Positions 25,108 to 33,756 of a stretch of 64,000 nucleotides of DNA are shown in pieces. Numbering within the stretch: the first letter of the stretch is position 1; each line of letters starts with the position of its first letter. The translations under genes and the position numbers were made by a program. Source of the DNA: Micromonospora sp. WMMD961 (lineage in GTDB: Bacteria; Actinomycetota; Actinomycetes; Mycobacteriales; Micromonosporaceae); assembly GCF_029626145.1 (NCBI RefSeq), contig NZ_JARUBJ010000002.1, forward strand, positions 526,501-590,500. Direction: 5' to 3'. Under the pieces are notes generated by a model, which searched no databases, was not told the origin of the DNA, and saw only the letters and a program-made list of their open reading frames with translations.

Positions 25108-25878
25108 CTATCGAGGCAGGGCCCGGTAGCCCATCCGGGCGGACAGCGTGGCCGCGCCCTCGCGGACCAGCTCGGTCCACTCCCGGTACGCCTGAGCCGT
25201 CCAGCGGATGATCGGCGCGGACAGACTCATCGCGGCGATCGTGGTGCCGGAATGGTCCCGGATCCCCGCGGCGACGCAGCGCATGGCGGTGTCGGACTCG
25301 CCGATGTCCACCGCGACGCTGTCCGCCCGCACACGCGCGAGATGTGCCCGAAGGCGGTCCGGATCGGTGATGCTTGCCGGAGTCATGCCAGGCAGGGCGT
25401 CCTTGGTCAGGACGGCGTCCAGGACGGCCGGATCGAGGCCCGACAGCAGGATCTTGCCGACCGCCGTGCAGTGAGCCGGCAGCCGCCGCCCGACCGCGGA
25501 GACCATCCGGACCGGGTGCGTGCTGTCGAACTTGACGAGGTAGATGACATCCGCACCGTCGAGCACGGCCACGTGCACCGCCTCGTCGCACGCGGCGGCC
25601 ACGTCCCGCGCGACGCACTGCGCCTCACGGACCAGATCAAGCCGGCCGGCGAACGCCGCACCGAGCTGGAACAGCGGCATGCCGAGCCGATACCGCACCG
25701 GCTGGCCCGGGACCGAGATCAGGTACGAGCGAGCCTCAAGCGTGACGAGTAGTTCGTGGACGGTGGTGCGGGGCAGGTCGAGCCGCTCCATCACCTGGCG
25801 GGCCGACAGTTCAGGGCAGTCCACGAACAGTTCGAGGACGTCGAGTGCGCGGTTGACCGCCGGTACCACACGGGGCAT
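25108..25878 (-). CDS. IclR-family transcriptional regulator
   Basis: 256 residues from the ATG at 25878 (MPRVVPAVNRALDVLELF), with GAAGGGA upstream; a longer in-frame start is not family-like. The N-terminal winged helix includes LSARQVMERLDLPRTTVHEL. The C-terminal effector-binding domain contains the LPAHCTAVGKILLSGL region typical of IclR proteins. It most likely controls the binding-protein/permease operon downstream on the same strand, where matched operator repeats are found. Confidence 0.92.
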   Translation of the reverse strand: MPRVVPAVNRALDVLELFVDCPELSARQVMERLDLPRTTVHELLVTLEARSYLISVPGQPVRYRLGMPLFQLGAAFAGRLDLVREAQCVARDVAAACDEAVHVAVLDGADVIYLVKFDSTHPVRMVSAVGRRLPAHCTAVGKILLSGLDPAVLDAVLTKDALPGMTPASITDPDRLRAHLARVRADSVAVDIGESDTAMRCVAAGIRDHSGTTIAAMSLSAPIIRWTAQAYREWTELVREGAATLSARMGYRALPR

Positions 25879-26001
25879 GTCGATAGTCCCTTCGCAGTGC
25901 GGGCCCCGCGTCAACGATCTCCACTTGGGCCAGCACTTGAAGAGGATAGCTACGTCAGCCCTGGGCGCCAGACTGTTGCAGAACCTTGCGACCATGACGC
26001 C

Positions 26002-26496
26002 ATGACCTCCGGCCCGCCCGCCACCCAGGCCCAGGATCAGGTATCCGACGCGGTCCTCACGGCGGTCTACACCGTGGTCGGCGCCCGCCGCACATCCCTC
26101 GACACGATGATGTGGCAGATTCCCGCGCTGGCTACCGCGGCTCAGGCCTTTCTTCTCACGATCGCACTACAGCCCGGCAACTCACCCGCTGCCCAAGCCC
26201 TCGCCGTCGTCCTCGGCACGATCCTCGCTGTCCTGGCGGCACAGTTGATGGCCAAACACCGCCATCTTGAGATGAGCGACAGTCGGCTCATGGAGCGGAT
26301 CGAGGGACAGCTGCGCCTTGAGCGAAGCCTCGACGTCCCTCCCCACGCCGCCGGGCGTCGCCGTCTCGGCGATCACCAACCCTGGTGGATTCGCATGTCG
26401 TCGTACCGGCTCTGGCTGCTCGGTGTGACCGGTTTCGGCGTCGCGGACCTGACCGTGGCGGTGGACGCCGTGGCAGACCTGGGACTCTTCCGTTGA
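26002..26496 (+). CDS. Hypothetical two-helix membrane protein
   Basis: 164 residues. Two hydrophobic segments lie near residues 30-70 (ALATAAQAFLLTIALQ and ALAVVLGTILAVLAAQ), then a charged region and another weak hydrophobic stretch near the C-terminus (LWLLGVTGFGVADLTVAV). Not recognised. It stands alone between the IclR gene and the element remnant, and might belong to accessory DNA. Confidence 0.6.
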   Translation: MTSGPPATQAQDQVSDAVLTAVYTVVGARRTSLDTMMWQIPALATAAQAFLLTIALQPGNSPAAQALAVVLGTILAVLAAQLMAKHRHLEMSDSRLMERIEGQLRLERSLDVPPHAAGRRRLGDHQPWWIRMSSYRLWLLGVTGFGVADLTVAVDAVADLGLFR

Positions 26497-26568
26497 GCCG
26501 ACACCGTTGACCCGTGCAGAGGGCGCGGGTCGGTCCTCGTCGCCTGAGCTGAGGATGATCGCGAATCG

Positions 26569-27072
26569 TCAGGGTTTCCGTAGCCCGTCACTGTTCTGAA
26601 GAGCTACTTTGCCGCCGGCGGCGAGGGCGGTCAGGATAACGGCGGCGCCGACGCTGAGCGCCGCCTTGTTGACCCACCTGTCCAGGTAGTGCTTGTTCTC
26701 GGAGTCCTTCGCAGATTCCTTGTCGGCGGTCTGCATGAGGCAGTCGGTGAGGTACCTTCGCTCTTCCGGGCTCAGATCGTCGCGTTGGAGCTGAGCGATG
26801 ATCGCCGCTCTGGCTTCCTGGTAGCCCCGATGAACGTTCTCCTGGCTCTTCTCGTTGAACGAGAGGGTGGATTCGTGCATCCTCCGCACCGTGGTCATCG
26901 CCTTGACGGCAAATTTTGTGATCTCGGGGAGCTGCTCGATTACTTTTAGCTGAACCTCCTTCTCCATCTCCGGCATCATGGCCACGAGCTGGATGACCTT
27001 GTCCTTGGAGAGATTCCGCCAAGTGTCGATGCCAAGGGCCTTCTTGGCGTCCTCTTCACTGCTGATGGCCAT
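26569..27072 (-). CDS. Hypothetical helical protein with C-terminal membrane anchor
   Basis: 167 residues from the ATG at 27072 (MAISSEEDAKKALGID). The chain is almost entirely helical and charged, with a putative C-terminal membrane helix (ALSVGAAVILTALAAGG). The coding region is less GC-rich, and uses more Lys, than nearby genes. That hints at a horizontally acquired origin. No family recognised. It lies 128 bp from the integrase remnant. Confidence 0.6.
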   Translation of the reverse strand: MAISSEEDAKKALGIDTWRNLSKDKVIQLVAMMPEMEKEVQLKVIEQLPEITKFAVKAMTTVRRMHESTLSFNEKSQENVHRGYQEARAAIIAQLQRDDLSPEERRYLTDCLMQTADKESAKDSENKHYLDRWVNKAALSVGAAVILTALAAGGKVALQNSDGLRKP

Positions 27073-27199
27073 CCTGTGTCCTGCCCGTCGAGAGGTCCAA
27101 TCGGCAAGGAGCGTAGCGGGGCCCTGCTCGTCCGCGCTGCCTTCGATTCGCCACACGGCGTGGGTGCCTTGTCGACACCGGCGGCGCGCTGCTGCGTAG

Positions 27200-27459
27200 C
27201 CTGGTCGGCCGGTCGAGCCGCGCAACTTCAACCGGTTCTGGGACCGCCGCTGTGACGCGGCCGGCGTTCGGCGGATGACCGTCAGGGATGCCGGCGGACC
27301 TGCGCCTCGCTCCTGGCGGACCTGGACGTGCACCCTCGGGTGGCGATGCAGATCCTGCGGCACGCGCAGTTCGCCATCACCATGGAGATATACACGGTGG
27401 TCTCCTCGGCGGCTACCCGCGACGCCCTCAAGCGGCTCGGCCAGACGCTCGACCGATGA
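27200..27459 (+). pseudogene. Truncated, frameshifted tyrosine recombinase (integrase)
   Basis: Frame one (27200-27292) reads PGRPVEPRNFNRFWDRRCDA through VRRMTVRDA. The continuation, RRTCASLLADLDVHPRVAMQ then ILRHAQFAITMEIYTVVSSA, lies in another frame from 27292 to the stop at 27457. One missing C in GCCCGG would restore the frame. These are the C-terminal boxes of actinophage-type integrases, with the catalytic Tyr in MEIYT. The box II His that usually precedes RRT is not seen. An in-frame TAG precedes the fragment and the N-terminal two thirds of the gene are gone. It is therefore inactive. Confidence 0.8.
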
Positions 27460-27484
27460 CCGCTGGGTTGCCGGTTCCGGTCCG

Positions 27485-27742
27485 CTATCGGTCGCCGTAG
27501 TGGTACCGGCAGGCGATGATCTCGACGTCGTCCTTGGTGATCCGATACACCAGGCGGTGTTCGCGATCGATCCGGCGGGACCAGAAGCCGGACAGCTCTC
27601 CCCGAAGGGGCTCAGGCTTGCCGATGCCCTCGTATCCGTTGCGCATCACGTCCGCGATGAGGTCGTTGATGCGCTTGACCAGCTTCCGATCCGTGTGGCT
27701 GAGGTACTGGCTCCATGCCGTTGCGGTGAAGACCAGCCTCAC
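27485..27742 (-). CDS. yoeB: YoeB/Txe-family toxin (ribosome-dependent mRNA interferase)
   Basis: 85 residues, the normal YoeB size. It has the conserved C-terminal core EHRLVYRITKDDVEIIACRY ending in HYGDR, which supplies the catalytic Glu/Arg/His/Tyr set of the family. YoeB cleaves mRNA in the ribosomal A site when not bound by YefM. The start overlaps the antitoxin stop by 4 bp. It is located between the integrase remnant and tRNA-Lys, suggesting arrival on a mobile element and retention by addiction. Confidence 0.9.
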   Translation of the reverse strand: MRLVFTATAWSQYLSHTDRKLVKRINDLIADVMRNGYEGIGKPEPLRGELSGFWSRRIDREHRLVYRITKDDVEIIACRYHYGDR

Positions 27743-28014
27743 GCGACGTCCCGCACGCTGGCCGGGTCGATCAGGTCCCGCTCGGCCGCATCACCCTTCT
27801 CCAGCTCTGCCATCGATCGGCGCAGCGCGGCGGCGTTGCTGGGGTTGCGCAGGAGGTACTCGGTCTCCTTCATCGACTCGTACTCCGCAAGCGGCACGAT
27901 CACCACGGGCTCGTGGCCGGATCGGGTCACCACCACTTCCTCCGCGTCGTTGATGACGCTGTCGAGTTCGGCGGCCAGGTTCTGCCGTAGCTGGGTGAAA
28001 TTCACGGTCCGCAT
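27739..28014 (-). CDS. yefM: YefM/Phd-family antitoxin
   Basis: 91 residues from the ATG at 28014, chosen for GGAGG 5 nt upstream. The N-terminal Phd/YefM DNA-binding fold is clear (MRTVNFTQLRQNLAAELDSV, then VVVTRSGHEPVVIVPLAEYE). The acidic C-terminal tail binds and neutralises the toxin. It is expected to autoregulate the operon with YoeB; TGTAC-containing repeats lie immediately upstream. Confidence 0.9.
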   Translation of the reverse strand: MRTVNFTQLRQNLAAELDSVINDAEEVVVTRSGHEPVVIVPLAEYESMKETEYLLRNPSNAAALRRSMAELEKGDAAERDLIDPASVRDVA

Positions 28015-28031
28015 GACCACCTCCATGGCAA

Positions 28032-28112
28032 GTACAGAAAACTGTACCTCAGGTGAGCCGATAGAGACATGCGTGTGCGTGGCCGGCTCGCTGCTGTACT
28101 TCACTGCTGTAC
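28032..28112. promoter_or_regulatory. Operator repeats of the yefM-yoeB operon
   Basis: GTACAGAAAACTGTAC (28032-28047) is an inverted repeat of CTGTAC with a 4-bp centre, 17 bp upstream of yefM. Two further CTGTAC copies lie in direct orientation at 28094 and 28107. The E. coli YefM operator is built from palindromes with a TGTACA core, so these are good candidate sites. Confidence 0.6.
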
Positions 28113-28168
28113 GGGGCACGCGCACCAACGCAAGAGACCGGTGGAGGGCCGGTTGACCTGCGGAAGAG

Positions 28169-28240
28169 TGGGCCGCCAGGGACTCGAACCCTGAACCTAT
28201 GGATTAAAAGTCCACAGCTCTGCCATTGAGCTAGCGGCCC
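28169..28240 (-). tRNA. tRNA-Lys (anticodon UUU)
   Basis: Read on the minus strand, the 72 nt fold as a cloverleaf. The 7-bp acceptor stem is GGGCCGC/GCGGCCC with discriminator A. The anticodon loop is CTTTTAA and the T-arm CAGGG-TTCGAGT-CCCTG. CCA is not encoded. The 3' end points toward the yefM-yoeB pair and the integrase remnant, the orientation expected for a tRNA used as an attachment site. Confidence 0.97.
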
Positions 28241-28535
28241 GCGCGCTCAGGTTACCTGACAGGGAGCGATGCCGGCTCTCGGCTTCCGGCCAGGTGTCGA
28301 TGCCTGGCAATCGGCGGACCTGATCGTCACGAGGTTCGCGATGTGGCGGTGTCCGGGACGGTGGAACCGCCAGGTCGGGACCTTCCTCACCCCTGATCGA
28401 CCCGGGTTTCCGGAAGCCGGGGTGTCGTGCCCGCCCGGATACCGCGACTTTCAGAAAACCCAGTGGATCAAGCCGCCGGCCGCGCGGGGCGGGGCGTGGT
28501 GGTTGAGCTGCTGCTGGGCGGGTACGGGGTCGGGC

Positions 28536-29618
28536 ATGCGGATCGTGGTGGTGGGGGCCAGCGGCAACGTCGGTACGGCATTGCTGCGGCGGCTGCGCCG
28601 GGAGCGGGGCGTGGAGTTGGCCGGGGTGGTCCGGCGGTTGCCCGGCCCGGATGTCGGCGAGCCGTACGACCAGGTGGAGTGGCACTCGTGCGACGTCGGT
28701 GCGCCGACTGCCCCACCCCAGCTGGCCGAGATCTTCGCCGGTGCGGACGCGGTGGTGCACCTGGCCTGGCAGATCCAGCCCAGCCATGACCAGCGGGTGC
28801 TGCGCCGGACCAACGTCGACGGTAGTCGGGCGGTGATCGACGCGGTGGTTCGGGCCGGGGTGCCGGCACTGGTGTACGCCTCGTCGGTCGGCACCTACGC
28901 GCCCGGTCCGAAGGACCACCCGATCAGCGAGCGGTGGCCGGCGACCGGTGTGGCCGGCTCGTCGTACAGCGAGCACAAGGCGGAGGTCGAGGCGCTGCTG
29001 GACGAGGTCGAGCGGGAGCACCCGACGCTGCGGGTGGTGCGGATGCGACCCGGGTTGATCTTCCAGCGGGCCGCCGGTGTGGAGATCACCCGCTATTTTC
29101 TCGGCCCGCTGGCGCCGGTGTGGCTGTTGCGCTTCGGTCGGATTCCGTTGGTGCCGACGAACCGCCGGTTGCGGATGCAGGCGGTGCACGCCGACGACGT
29201 CGCTGATGCGTACACCCGGGCGGTGTTGGGTGATGTGCGCGGCGCTTTCAACGTCGCTGCGGACCCGGTGCTGACGCCGGAGCTGGTGGCCCGGCACTTC
29301 CATGGCTGGACGGTGCCGGTCGCCGCGCCGGTGCTGCGCGCGGCGGCGGCGCTGAGCTGGCGGGCGCGGCTGCAGCCGGTCGACGCGGGCTGGGTGGAGC
29401 TGGGTCTGAACGCCCCGCTGATGTCCAGCGAACGCGCCGAGACCGAGCTCGGTTGGCAGCCCAAGATCAGCGCGATCGCGGCCCTCAAGGAACTCTTCGC
29501 CGGAATGGCCGACGGCGACCACACGCCGAGCCCGCCGATGTCCGGCACCCGCGACCTGCCCGGCCGCCCCGCTGCTCTCCTGAAGGCCCGCCCCCCAGGC
29601 CAGGGGAACCCCTACTGA
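28536..29618 (+). CDS. NAD-dependent epimerase/dehydratase (extended SDR)
   Basis: 360 residues from MRIVVVGASGNVGTALLRRL; a longer in-frame start upstream is unsupported. The Rossmann glycine motif GASGNVG and the YSEHKAEVE (YxxxK) catalytic pair are present, with a substrate-binding C-terminal half. Typical substrates are nucleotide sugars, but this atypical actinobacterial subgroup has no defined substrate. It is monocistronic and followed by a large palindrome. The 295 bp between tRNA-Lys and this gene hold no gene that I can support. Confidence 0.88.
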   Translation: MRIVVVGASGNVGTALLRRLRRERGVELAGVVRRLPGPDVGEPYDQVEWHSCDVGAPTAPPQLAEIFAGADAVVHLAWQIQPSHDQRVLRRTNVDGSRAVIDAVVRAGVPALVYASSVGTYAPGPKDHPISERWPATGVAGSSYSEHKAEVEALLDEVEREHPTLRVVRMRPGLIFQRAAGVEITRYFLGPLAPVWLLRFGRIPLVPTNRRLRMQAVHADDVADAYTRAVLGDVRGAFNVAADPVLTPELVARHFHGWTVPVAAPVLRAAAALSWRARLQPVDAGWVELGLNAPLMSSERAETELGWQPKISAIAALKELFAGMADGDHTPSPPMSGTRDLPGRPAALLKARPPGQGNPY

Positions 29619-29622
29619 TCCG

Positions 29623-29681
29623 GGTGATCAAGAGGTTTCGGTCAGAAACGCGCCTCCGGTGACCGAAACCTCTTGATCACC
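29623..29681. repeat. Perfect 22-bp-arm palindrome between convergent genes
   Basis: Arms 29623-29644 and 29660-29681 are exactly complementary (core GATCAAGAGGTTTCGGTCA) around a 15-nt loop. It starts 5 bp after the epimerase stop and precedes the convergent lipoprotein gene stop. It would terminate both transcripts. From memory, similar TGATCAAGAGGTTT palindromes recur in Micromonospora genomes, which makes it a likely dispersed element. Confidence 0.75.
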
Positions 29682-29728
29682 GGAGGGCATCCGCACGGCG
29701 GACGCAAGGGAGCAGCCGGCGGCGGGGG

Positions 29729-30913
29729 TCAGCTCAGCTTGGAACCGGTGACAGTGGGGTTCTGGGCGCCCAGGAAGAAGATGCCGGGGAAGCCGCGGGT
29801 CTCGAACTTGGCGCTCGGGTTGCGGCGCAGGGTCGAGCTTTCGATCCGCATCGTGCCGGTGCGGTTGTTGCTCACGAAGAAGACCGCGCCGCCGCCCTCG
29901 TTGGCCTTGTTGTTCTCGATGATCGTGCCGGCGATCCGGACGGTGAACTCGTTGCCGTCGCAGTAGATCGCGCCGCCGCTGCCGCCGCCGGGCGTGCCGG
30001 ACTTGGCCGGGTTGGCCCCGCTACCGATCGCCTCGTTGTTCTTGAGCAGGCTGTTCAGCACCACCCAGGAGACGCCGATGCTGCTCAGCGCCCCTCCGTT
30101 CGAGCAGGAACCGCCGTCGAAGGTGCTGCCGACCACGTACACCGGCTTGTTCTCGTACTGGCTGAGCACCCGGACGGCTGCGCCGCCCAGGTCGGGGCCG
30201 GTGCGGTCGCAGCGGTTGCGGACGAAGCGCGAGTTGACCACCTTCAGCCGTCCACCACGGACGAAGATCGCCCCACCGCCGCCGCCCTCGGCCTTGTCGC
30301 CGGTGGAGTTGCCGTCGGTGAACGTCAGGTTCTGCACGGTGAGCTGGGGGTGATCCTGGTTCTGGCAGTGTGAGGTGGTCCAGCCCTGGGCCTCGTCGCA
30401 GGTGTTCATGTAGAGGATGCGGCGCTGCCCCTGGCCGCTCAGCGTGACGGTGCCGCCGCCGTCCAGCACGACCTTCGGTCCGTTGGCGTTGCGGACCTTC
30501 GCGGTGGCGGTCATCTTGATCGTCACCGGCGCCGGCCCACAGTTGAACGTGATGACACCGCCGGCCGCGACGGCCTTCACGACCGCTGCGGAGGTGCAGC
30601 TCGCCGGGGTGCCGGTGCCGATGGTCCGGGTCGGCTTCGAGGTGTCCACCGCCCTACCCTCGGCCGGCACGCTGGCCTTGCCGTTCGGGTTGCCCGCGGC
30701 GAGGACCTTCTCGGCGGGCTTCGGGCTCGCGCTGGCACCCGGGCCACCGAGGCCGTCGCGGGCCTCCGGCGCGGCGTTCTGGTCGCCGGTCGCCAGTGCC
30801 GTCGGCGAGGTGGACGAGCCGGGCTGGAAAGCGGGCGCCGGGTCGTCGGCCGCGCAGGCGGGCAGGGTCGCGGTGGCGACACCGAGGACGAGCAGGGCGG
30901 CAAGCGACGTCAT
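29729..30913 (-). CDS. Lipoprotein with right-handed beta-helix repeats
   Basis: About 394 residues; the ATG at 30913 is preceded by GGGG, and a GTG two codons upstream is also possible. The signal ends in a lipobox (VATATLPACAAD). A Pro/Ala/Ser-rich linker follows to about residue 95, then a parallel beta-helix with repeated GGAIFV, GGAVFFVSNN and ENNKANEGGG turns, as in polymorphic outer-membrane/pectate-lyase-like folds. No catalytic residues are evident, so it may be a surface-binding or polysaccharide-interacting protein. Confidence 0.8.
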   Translation of the reverse strand: MTSLAALLVLGVATATLPACAADDPAPAFQPGSSTSPTALATGDQNAAPEARDGLGGPGASASPKPAEKVLAAGNPNGKASVPAEGRAVDTSKPTRTIGTGTPASCTSAAVVKAVAAGGVITFNCGPAPVTIKMTATAKVRNANGPKVVLDGGGTVTLSGQGQRRILYMNTCDEAQGWTTSHCQNQDHPQLTVQNLTFTDGNSTGDKAEGGGGGAIFVRGGRLKVVNSRFVRNRCDRTGPDLGGAAVRVLSQYENKPVYVVGSTFDGGSCSNGGALSSIGVSWVVLNSLLKNNEAIGSGANPAKSGTPGGGSGGAIYCDGNEFTVRIAGTIIENNKANEGGGAVFFVSNNRTGTMRIESSTLRRNPSAKFETRGFPGIFFLGAQNPTVTGSKLS

Positions 30914-30995
30914 GCGCACCCCGTGATGCTAGGAGCAGTGACGGTGTCGCGACGAATCCGCCGTGCCGGTTTAATACGCAGCTAAGACGCCGTCA

Positions 30996-31745
30996 TCAGG
31001 CGTGGGACAGGGCGAACGCGGTCAGGAAACCGGCGACGGTGATAAGGCCGACCAGCAGGTGCGCGTCCTCGAATGCCTCGGGAACCATGGTGTCGGTGAT
31101 CATCGCGAGGATCGCGCCGGCGGCCAGCGCGGTGATCCCGGCCAGCACCTCCGGTGGAGCGCCGCCCAGCAGTGTGTTGCCGAGCAGCGCCGCGGCTCCG
31201 CTGATCAGGGCGATCCCGGTCCAGAGCAGGAAGACGTACCGCCGGGGTCGACCGGCCTGACGCATGCCGGCCGCGCTGGACAGGCCCTCCGGGACGTTGC
31301 TGAGGAAGACCGCCGCCACCGTGACCAGGCTGACCGTGCCACCGCTGAGCAGGCTCGCGCCGATCACCACCGATTCCGGTACGCCGTCGAGCAGGGCGCC
31401 CACGGCGATAGCCGACCCGGAGCCGGGCTTCTCGTTCTCGGAGGGTTGCTGGTCACCGGAGCGCTTCCGGTGTCGGGCACCGTGTCGGGCGAGCACCAGA
31501 TTGGCCACCGTGTAGACGACCGCACCGGCGGCAGCGCCGAGCGCGGTGGGCAGCAGACCACCCTGCTCGTGCGCTTCGGCGATCAGCTCGAACGACACGG
31601 CGGAGAGCAGCACCCCGGCACCGAACGCCATGATCGACGCGATGAGACGCTGCGGCACCCGCGCGAACCAGCCGACCGCCGCCCCGACCAGCAGAGCCGA
31701 CCCGGCCAGTAGGCCCCACCCACCCGCCTGTAACCACTCCGGCAT
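30996..31745 (-). CDS. ZIP-family metal transporter
   Basis: 249 residues from the ATG at 31745; an in-frame GTG 6 codons upstream is an alternative and neither has a strong ribosome site. Eight hydrophobic segments are evident. The diagnostic ZIP helices are present: GALLDGVPESVVIGASLLSG (helix IV) and VAAVFLSNVPEGLSSA (helix V), with the metal-binding acidic/Asn residues. A charged loop (HGARHRKRSGD) separates helices III and IV. It probably imports zinc or another divalent metal. Confidence 0.9.
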   Translation of the reverse strand: MPEWLQAGGWGLLAGSALLVGAAVGWFARVPQRLIASIMAFGAGVLLSAVSFELIAEAHEQGGLLPTALGAAAGAVVYTVANLVLARHGARHRKRSGDQQPSENEKPGSGSAIAVGALLDGVPESVVIGASLLSGGTVSLVTVAAVFLSNVPEGLSSAAGMRQAGRPRRYVFLLWTGIALISGAAALLGNTLLGGAPPEVLAGITALAAGAILAMITDTMVPEAFEDAHLLVGLITVAGFLTAFALSHA

Positions 31746-31799
31746 TCGCGGGAGACTACCCACGGCCGTCGGGCCGACAAACCCGGTCGTGAGGAAGGC

Positions 31800-32990
31800 T
31801 CAGAAGTCGGCGAAGAGGTACGGCACCCGGCGGGGGAAGATGCCGCGCAGCTCGGCGGCGGCGTCCACCGGCACCTCACCCAGGCCCCGCAACGGCAGCT
31901 CGGCCGGGTCCAGCACCCCGTACGCCAGGGCGGAGAGCCCGGCCGCGGTGAGGGTGGCGGTGGGCGTACGGCCGGTGGTGTCGTCGACCAGCTCCAGCGC
32001 GCCGGTCGTGCCGTCCAGTAGGTGGGTGCCGGCCAGCCACCGGTCTCCGGTCAGCTCGACCCGTACCCGGCCTGGTCCGGCGGGCAGCCCGCGCAACGCG
32101 TCCATCGACAGCAGTCGGGCCATCGGGGCCGACGAACCCGGTACGGCCGTGCGCGCCTCGACGTGCACATCCAGGTCGGTCAGCCACAGCTCCGGCAGCT
32201 CGTCGGGCGGGACCTGGACGGTGATCCGTTCGATCTGGTCGACGTGCCGGGCGAAGAACTGCAACAGCAACGTCCGGGCGAGCGGGTCGACCACCAGCAT
32301 CTCGTTGCCGTGCAGCGTTCCGCCGTGCCCGTCGATCCGGTACGTCACCGCGCCGGTCACCTCCCCGCCCACCCGGGCGGTGAGCAGCCAGTACTCGTCC
32401 CGGTCGCGCATCCCGACCGCCCGGTAGTCCGGGAAGACCGAGAAGCCGTGCCGTTCCTGGAGGTGGCGCTCGGTGAACGCCCGCCAGGCCGGGTAGCCGG
32501 CCGCGATGCGCTCCCAGCTCACTTCGCCGGGCAGGTCCACCCGGAGCAGCGAGCCCAGGTTGGCCGCGGTGAAGGTGACCCGGCGCGGCTTGGGCAGCCC
32601 GACGTAGCCGAACCGGGCGTAGAAGCTGGGTCGGAACGGGTAGAGCGCGCTGAGCGGGTGCCCGTCGTCGCGCATCTCGTCGAGGAGTTGGTGCAGCAAC
32701 GTCCGGACGTGCCCCTGCCGGCGGGCCAGCGGATGGGTCGCCACCCCGGCGACACCGGCCATCGGCAGGACCGCCCCGCGCAGGTTCTGTCGCATCGGGA
32801 TTGCCGAGGCGGCGGCTAACGTGGTGCCGCCCTCCTCGGCGATCAACGTCCGGTTGCCCTCCTGGTAGGGCAGGTAGTCGCGGAACTCGTCGATCCGTGC
32901 GGCACCGAGCGGCGAGGACTCGAAGGCGTACGCGGCCAGCGGGAAGCTGGTGGTGAGACGGTCGTCGGCGGTCACCCGGCGGATGGTCAT
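31800..32990 (-). CDS. Eis-like GNAT N-acetyltransferase
   Basis: 396 residues, the size of Eis. It has a tandem GNAT region with the acetyl-CoA loop VATHPLARRQGHVRTLLHQL and LYPFRPSFYARFGY, a second GNAT-like half and a C-terminal SCP2-like domain. The protein ends PYLFADF, typical of Eis proteins whose C-terminal carboxylate takes part in catalysis. Members acetylate aminoglycosides or protein lysines. Whether this one confers aminoglycoside tolerance cannot be judged from sequence alone. Confidence 0.87.
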   Translation of the reverse strand: MTIRRVTADDRLTTSFPLAAYAFESSPLGAARIDEFRDYLPYQEGNRTLIAEEGGTTLAAASAIPMRQNLRGAVLPMAGVAGVATHPLARRQGHVRTLLHQLLDEMRDDGHPLSALYPFRPSFYARFGYVGLPKPRRVTFTAANLGSLLRVDLPGEVSWERIAAGYPAWRAFTERHLQERHGFSVFPDYRAVGMRDRDEYWLLTARVGGEVTGAVTYRIDGHGGTLHGNEMLVVDPLARTLLLQFFARHVDQIERITVQVPPDELPELWLTDLDVHVEARTAVPGSSAPMARLLSMDALRGLPAGPGRVRVELTGDRWLAGTHLLDGTTGALELVDDTTGRTPTATLTAAGLSALAYGVLDPAELPLRGLGEVPVDAAAELRGIFPRRVPYLFADF

Positions 32991-33063
32991 TCGTCCATCT
33001 CAACCCGCCGCAGGGGTCGTAGCAACCGGATTCGGCCGATCTGCGGCGTCGACCAGCGCCGCG

Positions 33064-33756
33064 TCAGCCGACCTGCAGGTGTCGCAGGTGCCGGCGGCGG
33101 CGCAGGCGGACGCTGGCCACCGCAGCCACGCCCAGGGCCAGCAGGGCGGTGACGACGAGCCCGTGCAGCAGGCCACGGGATAGATAGCCCTGGTCGGTGT
33201 GGTCCACCGACCAGGTGGCGATCTCCCGGGTCGACCAGAACGGCGTCAACTTCGCCCCGGACCCCGCCGGGTCGATCAACATCTGCACCGTGACCACGGT
33301 GAGCAGCAGCAGCGTGCCCTCCAACTCGCGGGGCAGCAGCGCACCGATCAGCATCCCGAACGGTGCCGCCACCGCGACGGAACAGAGCAGCGCCGCAGCC
33401 AGGCCGCCGTACCGCAGGCGCGCGCCGTCGATCATCGGGAGCAGGAAGAACGGCACGGAGATGACCAGCCCCACCGTCCACAGGCCGAGCATCCGCCCGA
33501 GGTAGAGGTGGTGGGGGCGGTAGCCGGCCAGCCGCAGCCTCGGCTCCAACTCACGGGCGGCGGTCGTGGCGAACAGCGCGGCGGTGCTCACCGCCCAGCC
33601 CACGCCGAGGAGCAGCGAACGGACCGACTGCCCGAGGTAGCCGTCCCGCCGGATCAGGTAGAAGGTCAACGGCATCAACAACAACAGCAGGAGTACGCCT
33701 CGACGCCGCAGCAGCTCCCGAACTGTCATCTCGGCGACGGTGACGAGCTGGTTCAC
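33064..33756 (-). CDS. ABC-2-type exporter permease
   Basis: 230 residues from GTG at 33756, which has GGGAGG 6 nt upstream and overlaps the ATPase stop (GTGA). Six hydrophobic segments, ABC-2 type layout, with a basic N-terminal amphipathic stretch (VAEMTVRELLRRRG). It pairs with the adjacent ATPase as an exporter of unknown substrate under PadR control. Confidence 0.8.
   Translation of the reverse strand: MNQLVTVAEMTVRELLRRRGVLLLLLLMPLTFYLIRRDGYLGQSVRSLLLGVGWAVSTAALFATTAARELEPRLRLAGYRPHHLYLGRMLGLWTVGLVISVPFFLLPMIDGARLRYGGLAAALLCSVAVAAPFGMLIGALLPRELEGTLLLLTVVTVQMLIDPAGSGAKLTPFWSTREIATWSVDHTDQGYLSRGLLHGLVVTALLALGVAAVASVRLRRRRHLRHLQVG

Noticed and set aside
28277..28305. GCCAGG/CCTGGC hairpin after the tRNA-Lys gene
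   Set aside because: It lies upstream of both the tRNA and the epimerase, so it cannot terminate either; stem is too short to call a feature.
28269..28535. N-terminal extension of the epimerase
   Set aside because: The Rossmann motif must be near the N-terminus; the extension has no family similarity.
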